64,000 bases of DNA from Azotobacter vinelandii CA (GTDB lineage: Bacteria; Pseudomonadota; Gammaproteobacteria; Pseudomonadales; Pseudomonadaceae), in NCBI RefSeq assembly GCF_000380335.1, contig NC_021149.1, forward strand, positions 3,834,501 to 3,898,500, in the 5' to 3' direction. The number at the start of each line of letters is the position of its first letter. The first letter of the stretch is position 1. Positions 9,151 through 20,064 of the stretch are shown one piece after another. The translations under genes and the position numbers were made by a program. Under the pieces are notes generated by a model. The model had not been told where the DNA came from. It did no database searches and saw only the letters and a program-made list of their open reading frames with translations.

Positions 9151-10038
9151 ATGGCCCGTCTCACCGCCAGGGATTTCCATCCCGAACTGCTCGAACTTTA
9201 CGACTTCTACGTCCACGGCCGGATCAGCCGGCGCGCCTTCCTCGAAGGCGCCGCCAGGTTCGCCGTCGGCGGCCTGAGCGCCGCCGCCATCCTCGCCTCG
9301 CTGAGTCCGGACTATGCGCTGGCGCAGCAGGTGGAGTTCACCGATCCGGACATCCATGCCGAATACATCCGCTATCCCTCACCGAACGGCCACGGCGAGG
9401 TACGCGCTTACCTCGTCCGCCCGGCCAGGGCCGGGGGAGCGGTGCCGGGCGTAGTCGTGGTGCACGAGAACCGCGGCCTCAACCCGTACATCGAAGACGT
9501 GGCGCGGCGTGTGGCCAAGGCCGGATTCGTCGCCCTGGCCCCGGACGGTCTGAGCTCGGTCGGCGGCTATCCCGGCAACGACGACAAGGGCCGCGAACTG
9601 CAGCAGCGGGTCGATCCCGAGAAACTGATGAACGACTTCTTCGCGGCCGTCGAATACCTGCTGAAGAGCGACCTGGCCACCGACAAGGTGGGCATCACCG
9701 GCTTCTGCTACGGCGGCGGCGTCTGCCATGCGGCGGCGGTCGCCTACCCGGAGCTGGCCGCGGCGGTCCCGTTCTACGGCCGCCAGGCGAAAGCGGAGGA
9801 CGTGCCACGCATCCGGGCGCCGCTGCTGCTCCACTTCGCCGAGAACGACCCGCGCGTCAACGAAACCTGGCCGGCCTGCGAGGCGGCGCTGAAAGCCGCG
9901 GGCAAGACCTACGAGGCCCACATCTACCCCGGCACCCAGCACGGCTTCCACAACGACTCGACGCCACGCTACGACGAGGCGGCGGCCAGGCTCGCCTGGG
10001 ACAGGACGATCGCCTGGTTCCGCCGCTACCTGGCCTGA
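9151..10038 (+). CDS. Dienelactone hydrolase family protein with Tat-like signal
   Basis: The 295-residue alpha/beta hydrolase shows the DLH nucleophile motif GFCYGGGVCH (Cys near residue 186), ENDPRVNE with the acid, and GTQHGFHND with the catalytic His near 264. This is a complete Cys-Asp-His triad. The first ~60 residues hold SRRAFLEGA followed by a hydrophobic segment and an ALAQQ cleavage-like site, typical of twin-arginine export, as in the YghX-type subgroup. AAGGAGG precedes the ATG. It closes the oxidoreductase-methyltransferase operon. The true lactone substrate is unknown. Confidence 0.83.
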   Translation: MARLTARDFHPELLELYDFYVHGRISRRAFLEGAARFAVGGLSAAAILASLSPDYALAQQVEFTDPDIHAEYIRYPSPNGHGEVRAYLVRPARAGGAVPGVVVVHENRGLNPYIEDVARRVAKAGFVALAPDGLSSVGGYPGNDDKGRELQQRVDPEKLMNDFFAAVEYLLKSDLATDKVGITGFCYGGGVCHAAAVAYPELAAAVPFYGRQAKAEDVPRIRAPLLLHFAENDPRVNETWPACEAALKAAGKTYEAHIYPGTQHGFHNDSTPRYDEAAARLAWDRTIAWFRRYLA

Positions 10039-10116
10039 AACCGCACGCCATGACGGCGAATCCCGGCGCTATCCGAGCCGTTCCGTCGCCATCGAAGCAA
10101 GGAAAGGAATATCCCC

Positions 10117-10245
10117 ATGAGCGGGAAGATGAACGCGATCATCTGGCCTGAAGACTGCCTGCCGGGCACCACCGAGCACTTCGCCGCCAACGAGATCATC
10201 GTCGCCGATCCGCTCGCCGCCACGCACCAGGCCAGGCGGCAATGA
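10117..10245 (+). pseudogene. Truncated N-terminus of an SRPBCC/polyketide-cyclase-like gene
   Basis: A good ribosome-binding site (GGAAAGGAAT) precedes an ATG that opens only 42 codons. The residues MNAIIWPEDCLPGTTEHFAANEI match, from memory, the first ~30 residues of SRPBCC/polyketide cyclase-like proteins of ~150 aa. After LAATHQARRQ the frame stops and no continuation is seen in other frames. Inference: a deletion removed the body of the gene. The short peptide may still be translated. Confidence 0.5.
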
Positions 10246-10500
10246 AGACGCCACCGCCCGACTTCCAACCCTTCGCGGTATGTGACGGCAGGCTCGCCAG
10301 CGGGCAGTATGCGCACTGGCTGTCGCGCTACAAGGGACCGGGGCAAGGCCTCGGCGCAGTGAGCGCCTGGCGGGACGGAGGCGGTGTCTATCCGGGGCTT
10401 CCTGTTCGCCACCGAGCGTGCGGCACGGACCGGAGCCGCTCCATCCCTTTCATTCGGGAACGGGCGGCACGGCCCGCCCGGACTTTCGAGGAGAACAGCA
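10246..10500 (+). other. Probable gene debris between the SRPBCC remnant and the MFS gene
   Basis: The + frame starting at 10242 reads DFQPFAVCDGRLASGQ, which resembles the C-terminal strand of DJ-1/PfpI amidotransferase-like proteins (consensus V-DGxLITGQNP). It then continues with unrelated sequence. No start region or full domain is present, so this looks like a fragment left by deletion. The DJ-1 assignment is tentative. Confidence 0.25.
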
Positions 10501-10590
10501 TGACGAAAATTACCGTATGCGAACGCAGCCAGGGCAAGAGCGGCATGGCCGGCGTGATGCGACCGTTCACCGAGCAGGTTTTCGCATGAA
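10501..10590 (+). CDS. 29-codon ORF translationally coupled to the MFS gene
   Basis: ATG at 10501 follows GAGGAG at a good distance (10490-10495) and encodes MTKITVCERSQGKSGMAGVM plus nine residues. It ends TGA overlapping the ATG of the MFS gene (ATGA at 10586-10590). The MFS gene has only a weak ribosome-binding site of its own (GAGCAGG). The ORF could be a coupling leader or the joined ends of a deleted gene. No family recognised. Confidence 0.35.
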
Positions 10591-11791
10591 CGGGAACGTT
10601 TCCGCCGTACCGGCGCCACCGGCCTGGCTGACCCCGCTACTGGCAGCGGCCTGCGGGCTGGTGGTGGCCAATCTCTACTATGCCCAGCCGCTGGCCGGGC
10701 CGATCAGCCAGAGCCTGGGGCTGTCGCCGCAACTGGCCGGACTGATCGTCACCATGACCCAGGTCGGCTATGGCCTCGGCCTGCTGCTGATCGTGCCGCT
10801 GGGCGACCTGCTGGAAAACCGCCGGCTGGTGACGGCACAGATCGTCGCGGTGACCGCCGCGCTGCTGCTGGCGGCGTTCTCGACGCATGCGCTCCCGTTC
10901 CTGGCCGCGGCCTGGCTGATCGGCATCGGCTCCGTGGCGGTGCAGGTGATGGTGCCCTTCGCCGCCCACTTCGCACCGGAGCACATGCGCGGACAGGTGG
11001 TCGGCAACGTGATGAGCGGGCTGATGTTCGGCATCATGCTGGCGCGGCCGGTCGCCAGTTTCGTCGCCGACCTGCTGTCCTGGCACGCGGTGTTCGCGCT
11101 GTCGGCAGCGGTCATGGTGCTGCTGGCGGCCGTGCTCTGGCGCACCCTGCCGGAGCGCCGTCCCGAGCAGCGCATCGGCTATCCGGCGCTGCTCGCCTCG
11201 CTGGGCCGACTCTGGCGAAACACGCCGGTATTGCGCCGCCGCGCGCTCTACCAGGCCTGTCTGTTCGCCGCCTTCAGCCTGTTCTGGACGGTGACGCCAT
11301 TGCTGCTCGCCAGCCCCGCCTTCGGCCTGTCGCAATCGGGCATCGCCCTGTTCGCGCTGGTCGGTGTGGCCGGGGCGCTGTGCGCGCCAGTGGCCGGGCG
11401 CCTGGCCGACCGTGGCCTGACCCGCGCCGGCAGCGCCACGGCGATGGTGCTGGTGGCGGCAGCCTTCGCCCTGACGCATCTGGCGCCGGCCGGCTCGCAC
11501 GCCGCCCTGGCGCTGCTGGTGCTGGCCGGCGTGGTGCTGGACGCCGGCGTGACCGCCAACCTGGTCCTGGGCCAGCGCTTGATCTACATGCTCGGCGCCG
11601 AACAGCGCAGCCGACTCAACGGCCTGTACATGGCGACCTTCTTCGCCGGCGGCGCGATCGGCTCGACGCTCGGCGCCTGGGCCTACGCGCACGGCGGCTG
11701 GACGCTCGCTTCGTCGATCGGCCTCGCCCTGCCGCTGGCGGCCCTGCTGTACTTCTCGACCGAGGCGGGACAGGAGTGCGCCGCGACCTGA
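10586..11791 (+). CDS. MFS transporter, 12 membrane spans
   Basis: The 401-residue hydrophobic protein starts at ATG 10586, overlapping the small upstream ORF. It has the YnfM/NepI-like N-terminus (ACGLVVANLYYAQPLAGPI) and the MFS motif-A region GDLLENRRLV between helices 2 and 3. The halves are separated by a cytoplasmic loop (RTLPERRPEQRIGY), and a second-half motif GRLADRGLTR follows. It is predicted to be an inner-membrane proton-coupled exporter; the substrate is unknown. Upstream in-frame codons back to 10418 are debris, not an extension. Confidence 0.85.
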   Translation: MNGNVSAVPAPPAWLTPLLAAACGLVVANLYYAQPLAGPISQSLGLSPQLAGLIVTMTQVGYGLGLLLIVPLGDLLENRRLVTAQIVAVTAALLLAAFSTHALPFLAAAWLIGIGSVAVQVMVPFAAHFAPEHMRGQVVGNVMSGLMFGIMLARPVASFVADLLSWHAVFALSAAVMVLLAAVLWRTLPERRPEQRIGYPALLASLGRLWRNTPVLRRRALYQACLFAAFSLFWTVTPLLLASPAFGLSQSGIALFALVGVAGALCAPVAGRLADRGLTRAGSATAMVLVAAAFALTHLAPAGSHAALALLVLAGVVLDAGVTANLVLGQRLIYMLGAEQRSRLNGLYMATFFAGGAIGSTLGAWAYAHGGWTLASSIGLALPLAALLYFSTEAGQECAAT

Positions 11792-11799
11792 AAACCTGG

Positions 11800-12117
11800 A
11801 AGGCTTAGAGGGTGCCCATAGAACCGGGCCAGCTTCGCCACCGCCGCTCCCACGTATCGCGGCTTGTCGTACATGTCCAGGTGGGCGACGGCCTCGGCGG
11901 CCCGTTCCCGCGTCAGGCCGTTGTCCATCGCCCGGTTCAGGTGGAAGTGCAGTTGCCCGGCCCGGCCGCGGGCGATCAACGCGGCCATTCGGACAGCGAA
12001 GCCATATCGATAGAGAATCTCCATTGCGACATCGTTGGGACGTAGCTCACGCCGCTCGAATTCGTAGGGGGCCAGGGGCGACTTTGGGTCGTAGGCGGCA
12101 TAGCCGATGGTTTTCAT
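11800..12117 (-). pseudogene. Chimeric remnant: alcohol dehydrogenase N-terminus joined to a carboxymuconolactone-decarboxylase-like fragment
   Basis: From ATG 12117 (GGAG 7 nt upstream) the frame reads MKTIGYAAYDPKSPLAPYEF through VAMEILY, the first 36 residues of YahK-type zinc alcohol dehydrogenases. Where CGVCHSD should follow, it switches in frame to AALIARGRAGQLHFHLNRAM and DNGLTRERAAEAVAHL, a pattern of the CMD/AhpD family. After LARFYGHPL the frame runs into the antisense of the MFS gene. No catalytic zinc cysteine or CMD redox centre survives. Inference: two neighbouring genes were fused by an internal deletion. The fragment is open but very unlikely to be functional. Confidence 0.6.
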
Positions 12118-12457
12118 GTACGGACTCCAGCGATGGGCCAGCGGGGATGGAGCGGCATGACGTCGAACCATCCGCCCGCCGATATCGAACCAACCCGGCC
12201 GGGTACCTCGCATGCGACATGGGGAGATGCGAAACCGGGTTGGCCTTTTCGGCTCCGGAATGCTACGGACGCAACACGATCCGATTAAGCTCATTATTCC
12301 GCATGCAGTATTGAATAAAGTTCATGAATTACCGGCCACGGCTGGATTCATCGAGTCCCGATCGCGGTTTTGAGCAATGCCCCTGGAACCGATTGATGCC
12401 TGATACGCCGATGCGCCCGCGCCATCCGCAGGACGAACGCGTGGGCAGCTCCGGACT
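12118..12457. other. Intergenic region between the remnant and LysR gene
   Basis: This 340-bp stretch has no supportable ORF. An AT-rich segment around 12285-12335 (near TTCATGAATTACC) may be the old promoter of the dehydrogenase remnant. Nothing else is recognised. Confidence 0.3.
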
Positions 12458-13351
12458 CTAGGTTCGATGGCGCAGCGCCTCGATGACGACGGCCAAAGCC
12501 CGCGAGGACTGCCGCCGGCTCGGGTAGTAGAGGTGGTAGCCCGGAAACGGCTGACACCAGTCGTCGAGCACCCTGACCAGCCTTTGCGCGGCGATGTGTT
12601 CCAGGGCCATGTCCTCGGGCAGGAAGGCCAGGCCATGGCCGGCCAGGGCGGCGCGCAGGATCGGCTCGCTGCTGTTGAAGGTCCACTGACCGCCGACGCG
12701 GGCGACGATCTCCTTCCCGTCCTTGCCGAAGTCCCAGGGCAACAGACCGCCGTGGGTGGGAAGGCGGAGATTGATGCAGTTGTGCCCGGCCAGGTCCATG
12801 GGGGTCTCCGGTTCGCTCCGCGTGGCGAAGTAAGCGGGCGATCCGACGATGGCGATGCGCAGGTCCGGTCCGATGCGCACGGCGATCATGTCCTTCGCCA
12901 CCTGGTCCCCCAGGCGGACGCCGGCGTCGTAGCGCTGCGCGACGATGTCCGCGAGCCGGTAATCGACGGTGACTTCGACCTGGATGTCCGGGTACTCGCG
13001 AAGCACCTCGGACAGTTTCGGCCACAGGATACTGTTGGCCGCGTGCTCGGCGGTGGTGATGCGCACGGTGCCGACCGGCCGGTCGCGGAACTCGGCCAGG
13101 CCCGCCAGCCTGGCGTCGATCGCCTCGAAGCGCGGCGCCACGCCCTGGAACAGGCGCTCGCCGACCTCGGTGGTGGAGATGTGCCGGGTGGTACGGGTCA
13201 GCAGCCGCACCCCCAGCCTGGCTTCCAGCCCGCGGATGGCATGGCTCAGCGCCGACGGGGACATGCCGAGCTGGGCCGCCGCCCGGGTGAAGCTGCCTTC
13301 GCGGACGACCCTGACGAAAGCGAGCAGGTCGTTGAAGTTCTCTCTGGCCAT
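12458..13351 (-). CDS. LysR-family regulator (AaeR/PgrR-like branch)
   Basis: The 297-residue protein begins MARENFNDLLAFVRVVREGS. The HTH SFTRAAAQLGMSPSALSHAI is followed by a LysR effector domain with the PgrR/DmlR-branch features LRLPTHGGLLPWDF and PFPGYHLYYPSRRQ. The start at 13351 is chosen by alignment with the paralogue just upstream; codons beyond it are antisense shadow. It is 22 bp downstream of the frameshifted paralogue at 13374-14266. It probably controls neighbouring oxidoreductases such as the aldo/keto reductases at 14476 and 15676 or the lost alcohol dehydrogenase. Confidence 0.87.
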   Translation of the reverse strand: MARENFNDLLAFVRVVREGSFTRAAAQLGMSPSALSHAIRGLEARLGVRLLTRTTRHISTTEVGERLFQGVAPRFEAIDARLAGLAEFRDRPVGTVRITTAEHAANSILWPKLSEVLREYPDIQVEVTVDYRLADIVAQRYDAGVRLGDQVAKDMIAVRIGPDLRIAIVGSPAYFATRSEPETPMDLAGHNCINLRLPTHGGLLPWDFGKDGKEIVARVGGQWTFNSSEPILRAALAGHGLAFLPEDMALEHIAAQRLVRVLDDWCQPFPGYHLYYPSRRQSSRALAVVIEALRHRT

Positions 13352-13373
13352 GGGAGCCTCGTTCACGCACCGC

Positions 13374-15465
<2,092 letters not shown>

Positions 15466-15482
15466 CCAACCGGAACGGACCG

Positions 15483-16881
<1,399 letters not shown>

Positions 16882-16920
16882 CCACCCGGTGAAAATGCTC
16901 CCATCCATGAAGGAAACGCA

Positions 16921-17391
16921 ATGAAACGGCTCGCCACGACCACCTTCGCCATCGCATTTCTTTCCTCAATCGCATCAGCTCGGGAGGCGCCCATGATCGA
17001 AATCACCCCGGTTGGCTCGCAGCCGTCCAGCGCCGGGCCGGAAAACTGTTTTACCGGCACTGTCCGCATCGATTCGCTGTTTCGGGGAAGCGCGCCTGCA
17101 CGGGTCGGCGGCGGCACCGTGACATTCGAGCCTGGAGCACGCACGGCATGGCACACACATCCACTGGGACAGACGCTGATCGTCACCGCCGGCGCCGGCC
17201 TGGTCCAACACTGGGGCGGCCCGCGCCAAGAGATCCGGCCGGGCGACACGGTATGGATTCCGCCGGGCGTCAAGCACTGGCACGGCGCCACTCCGACGAC
17301 GGGGATGACCCATATCGCCATCGCCGAAACGCTGGACGGCAAAGCGGTGGAATGGCTGGAGAAGGTCAGCGACGAGCAGTACCGCCGGTGA
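16921..17391 (+). CDS. Exported single-domain cupin protein
   Basis: The 156-residue protein has a signal peptide ([20 protein letters not shown]) and one cupin barrel. Motif 1 is [17 protein letters not shown], with G..HxH metal-ligand spacing, and motif 2 is [17 protein letters not shown]. The three His ligands needed for a metal site are present. AAGGAAA sits 6 nt before the ATG. It follows the exported aldo/keto reductase by 39 bp, so the two are probably co-transcribed and both periplasmic. It resembles the cupins often found beside carboxymuconolactone-decarboxylase-like proteins; no reaction can be assigned. Confidence 0.83.
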   Translation: MKRLATTTFAIAFLSSIASAREAPMIEITPVGSQPSSAGPENCFTGTVRIDSLFRGSAPARVGGGTVTFEPGARTAWHTHPLGQTLIVTAGAGLVQHWGGPRQEIRPGDTVWIPPGVKHWHGATPTTGMTHIAIAETLDGKAVEWLEKVSDEQYRR

Positions 17392-17454
17392 ATCCACTTC
17401 GTCCTGTCGGGGCGGAACCGCTCGGCGGTTTCGACAGAGGCATTCAATGGAAAC

Positions 17455-17480
17455 GAAAAAGCCCCTGAAATCAGGGGCTT
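17455..17480 (-). terminator. Rho-independent terminator of the tRNA gene
   Basis: A near-perfect palindrome AAGCCCCTGA/TCAGGGGCTT (17459-17480) is followed on the minus strand by a T-run (complement of AAAAA at 17456-17460). It lies 13 bp beyond the tRNA CCA end. It may also stop cupin transcription from the other side. Confidence 0.8.
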
Positions 17481-17492
17481 GAATGTCGATTC

Positions 17493-17566
17493 TGGAGCGG
17501 GCGAAGGGAATCGAACCCTCGTCATGAGCTTGGGAAGCTCAGGTAATGCCATTATACGACGCCCGC
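17493..17566 (-). tRNA. tRNA-Gly (anticodon CCC)
   Basis: The minus strand folds as a cloverleaf: acceptor GCGGGCG/CGCCCGC, anticodon stem TGAGC/GCTCA with the 7-base loop TTCCCAA (anticodon CCC), and T-arm GAGGG/CCCTT with loop TTCGATT. It ends TCCA with encoded CCA. Length is 74 nt. It reads GGG glycine codons. Confidence 0.93.
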
Positions 17567-17830
17567 GAGGGTTGCCTTTTTACCAGAAGCAGGCCGGCAG
17601 GTGAAGTGCAATCTTTCCGCAGGTTCTCGCCGCTGTTCCGGGCTTTTTGCCGCGCAGCCCCCGGGCACCTTCCCGAGCGATAACCGCACACTTTCGGCGC
17701 CCGTGCCGGCTGTCCCGGAACGCTCCGGAAAGCCCGCCGCATCGGGTTTGCAGGCCCCTTCCGGCCGGTGTGGCGACAATCGGCGTCCGCCGCGTCCCCT
17801 GGGGCGGCGGCTGGCGGATTGACCGGATTA

Positions 17831-17850
17831 ACCATTCGGTACATTTTACC
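17831..17850 (+). promoter_or_regulatory. Candidate TetR (QuiR-like) operator upstream of aroQ
   Basis: ACCATTCGGTACATTTTACC lies 37 bp before the aroQ start. Fourteen of 20 positions match the reverse complement of the perfect dyad at 22081-22100 in front of quiC, including the shared core CGGTACATTTT. It sits in an otherwise gene-free 320-bp upstream region (17567-17886). Binding by the TetR protein encoded at 19307 is inferred from this sharing. Confidence 0.5.
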
Positions 17851-17886
17851 CGCGACCTCCACCATCCAATAACAATGGAGAATCGC

Positions 17887-18330
17887 GTGACACACACTGT
17901 CCTCGTGCTCAACGGTCCCAATCTCAACCTGCTCGGCACGCGCGAGCCAGCCACCTATGGACGGGAAACCCTGGCCGACATCGCCGGCCTCTGCGCGCGC
18001 ACCGCCGAGGAATGCGGTCTGGTCGTGGAGTTCCGCCAGACCAACCATGAAGGCGAGTTGATCGAGTGGATCCACCTGGCCCGCAGCCGCTGCGCCGGCA
18101 TCCTGATCAATCCCGCCGCCTGGACGCACACCTCGGTAGCCATCCGCGACGCCCTGCTCGCCAGCGAGCTGCCGGTCATCGAAGTGCATCTTTCCAACGT
18201 GCACAAGCGCGAACCCTTCCGCCACCGCTCCTTCGTGTCGGACATCGCCGTCGGTGTGATCTGCGGCCTCGGCAGCCACGGCTACCGCACGGCCCTGCAG
18301 CACTTCAGCCAGCTCCTGCAGAAGGATTGA
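17887..18330 (+). CDS. aroQ: Type II 3-dehydroquinate dehydratase (catabolic copy)
   Basis: The 147-residue product converts 3-dehydroquinate to 3-dehydroshikimate. Family signatures are [19 protein letters not shown] (active-site Arg and Tyr), [17 protein letters not shown] (Asn and His), and [19 protein letters not shown] prefer GTG 17887 because GGAG at 17877-17880 is correctly spaced; the in-frame ATG at 17875 overlaps that site. The 4-bp gap to the dehydrogenase gene indicates an operon. The context with quiC, the dehydrogenase and a TetR gene argues for quinate/shikimate degradation rather than aromatic amino acid synthesis. Confidence 0.93.
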   Translation: MTHTVLVLNGPNLNLLGTREPATYGRETLADIAGLCARTAEECGLVVEFRQTNHEGELIEWIHLARSRCAGILINPAAWTHTSVAIRDALLASELPVIEVHLSNVHKREPFRHRSFVSDIAVGVICGLGSHGYRTALQHFSQLLQKD

Positions 18331-18334
18331 AGCC

Positions 18335-19189
18335 ATGACCGCCAAACCGCACAGCATCCTCGCCGGCCTGATCGGCGCAGGCATCCAGGCCTCGCGCACG
18401 CCGGCCATGCACGAGCACGAGGGCGACGCCCAAGGCATCCGCTATCTGTACCGGCTGATCGATCTGGACAAGCTCGGCCTGACGACCGAAGCCCTGCCGG
18501 AGCTGCTGAGCGCGGCCGAGCGCATGGGCTTCACCGGCCTGAACATCACTTTCCCCTGCAAGCAGGCGGTCATCCCGCTGCTCGACGAGCTGTCGGCGGA
18601 GGCCCGCGGCATCGGCGCGGTGAACACCGTGGTGTTCAAGGACGGCAAGCGCATCGGCCACAACACCGATTGCCTGGGCTTCGCCGAGGGCTTCCGGCGC
18701 GGCCTGCCGGGCGTGGCGCGCGAACGCGCGGTACAGATGGGGGCCGGCGGCGCCGGTGCCGCGGTGGCGCATGCCCTGCTGCAGGCGGGCGTGCGCCGGC
18801 TGACCATCTTCGACGTGGAGCCGAGCCGTGCCGCCGATCTGGCCGCCAACCTCAACGCCAGCTTCGGCGCCGACCGGGCGCTGGCCGGCAGCGACCTGCC
18901 GGCCGCCATGGCCGAAGCCCAGGGGCTGGTCAACACCACCCCGGTCGGAATGGCCAAGCTGCCGGGCATGCCGCTGCCGGCCGAACTGCTGCATGCCGAC
19001 CTGTGGGTGGCGGAAATCATCTACTTCCCGCTGGAGACCGAACTGCTGCGCAACGCCCGCGCCCTCGGCTGCCTGACCCTCGACGGCGGCAACATGGCGG
19101 TGTTCCAGGCGGTCAAGGCGTTCGAGCTGTTCAGCGACGTCCGGGCCGATGCCGGACGGATGATGGCGCACTTCGCCAGCCTCGGCTGA
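18335..19189 (+). CDS. Quinate/shikimate dehydrogenase (AroE family, catabolic type)
   Basis: The 284-residue protein belongs to the shikimate dehydrogenase family: substrate-site Lys in LNITFPCKQAV, Asp in HNTDCLGF, and a Rossmann loop MGAGGAGAAVAHAL. The N-terminus GLIGAGIQASRTPAMHEHEG and the FDVEPSRA stretch, with Asp after the second beta strand, resemble NAD-linked quinate/shikimate dehydrogenases such as the Corynebacterium enzyme rather than NADPH AroE. It is 4 bp behind aroQ. It probably oxidises quinate to 3-dehydroquinate and/or shikimate to 3-dehydroshikimate, supplying AroQ and QuiC. Confidence 0.87.
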   Translation: MTAKPHSILAGLIGAGIQASRTPAMHEHEGDAQGIRYLYRLIDLDKLGLTTEALPELLSAAERMGFTGLNITFPCKQAVIPLLDELSAEARGIGAVNTVVFKDGKRIGHNTDCLGFAEGFRRGLPGVARERAVQMGAGGAGAAVAHALLQAGVRRLTIFDVEPSRAADLAANLNASFGADRALAGSDLPAAMAEAQGLVNTTPVGMAKLPGMPLPAELLHADLWVAEIIYFPLETELLRNARALGCLTLDGGNMAVFQAVKAFELFSDVRADAGRMMAHFASLG

Positions 19190-19306
19190 GCCCGGCCACC
19201 GAGGTCGCCGCTCCGGCAACGGCCAGGGCCCGGACGGTTTCCAGGCGCTCCGGCGAGCGCTCCTCCGGCGCCTGACGGCGGCCCGGAAACCTCGCGAGCC
19301 CCCCTC

Positions 19307-19972
19307 TCACGCCCTGACATGACGGATCACCGCCTCGCAGATCATCTCCCGGTGCCGGGCCCTGGCCTCGGCCCCGCCGAGGTCGATCTGGTGGATGGTC
19401 GAGAAGGTGTAGCGGTTGGACACGCGGAAGAAGCAGAACGAACTGATCAACAGGTGCAGGTCGAGCGGATCGATGCCCGCGCGGAACACGCCGGCATCGG
19501 CGCCACGGGCGAGAATCGCGGCGATCTGGCTGACGATCGACTTGCTCAGCGAGCGGATCGACGGAGAGCGGGCGATATGCTCGCCGTGATGGATGTTCTC
19601 GATGCTCACCAGGCGGATGAAATCGACATTGGCAGCGTGGTGATCGAAGGTGAACTCGACCAGCCTGCGGATCGCCGCCTCCGGCTCCAGCTCGTCGAGC
19701 CGGAGGGTGGCCTCGGTGGCGCGGATGTCGCCGTAGAGTTTCTCCAGCACGGCCAGGTAGAGCTGCTCCTTGCTGCCGAAGTAGTAGTAGATCATCCGCT
19801 TGGAGGTGCTGGTGCGCTCGGCGATGGCATCCACTCGCGCACCGCTCAGGCCCTGCTCGGCGAACTCGCGGATCGCCGCGAGCAGGATGTCCTGCCGGGT
19901 CTTTTCCGGATTGTTCTTGCGTGGCTGGCGCGGGCGCGCGGCGGGATCGGCGACGGGCTTGGTGTCCGGCAT
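19307..19972 (-). CDS. TetR-family regulator of the quinate/dehydroshikimate block
   Basis: The 221-residue protein has an HTH at residues ~20-65 (TRQDILLAAIREFAEQGLSG, then TSTSKRMIYYYFGSKEQLY). A C-terminal TetR_C-type domain ends RHREMICEAVIRHVRA. It lies 92 bp downstream of quiC on the same strand, probably in its transcript. MPDTKPV at 19972 is taken as the start; an ATG at 20014 would add 14 residues and neither has a clear ribosome-binding site. The two similar 20-bp dyads at 17831 and 22081 are its best candidate operators, which would make it an autoregulated repressor answering to dehydroshikimate or quinate. Confidence 0.85.
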   Translation of the reverse strand: MPDTKPVADPAARPRQPRKNNPEKTRQDILLAAIREFAEQGLSGARVDAIAERTSTSKRMIYYYFGSKEQLYLAVLEKLYGDIRATEATLRLDELEPEAAIRRLVEFTFDHHAANVDFIRLVSIENIHHGEHIARSPSIRSLSKSIVSQIAAILARGADAGVFRAGIDPLDLHLLISSFCFFRVSNRYTFSTIHQIDLGGAEARARHREMICEAVIRHVRA

Positions 19973-20064
19973 GGAAGGCGCATCTTGAGGATAAGGACGA
20001 GCGCCATTATTCATGGCCGGACGGGAGGAGGAAAGCCACGGCGCGGATGCCGTGGCTTCGCGGC

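Noticed and set aside
17493..17566. The tRNA gene as an island attachment site
   Set aside because: I looked for a duplicated tRNA 3' end and for an integrase gene in the window and found neither.
17875..17886. ATG 17875 as the aroQ start
   Set aside because: It would overlap the GGAG that is well placed for GTG 17887, and the family N-terminus begins directly before the [11 protein letters not shown] motif.
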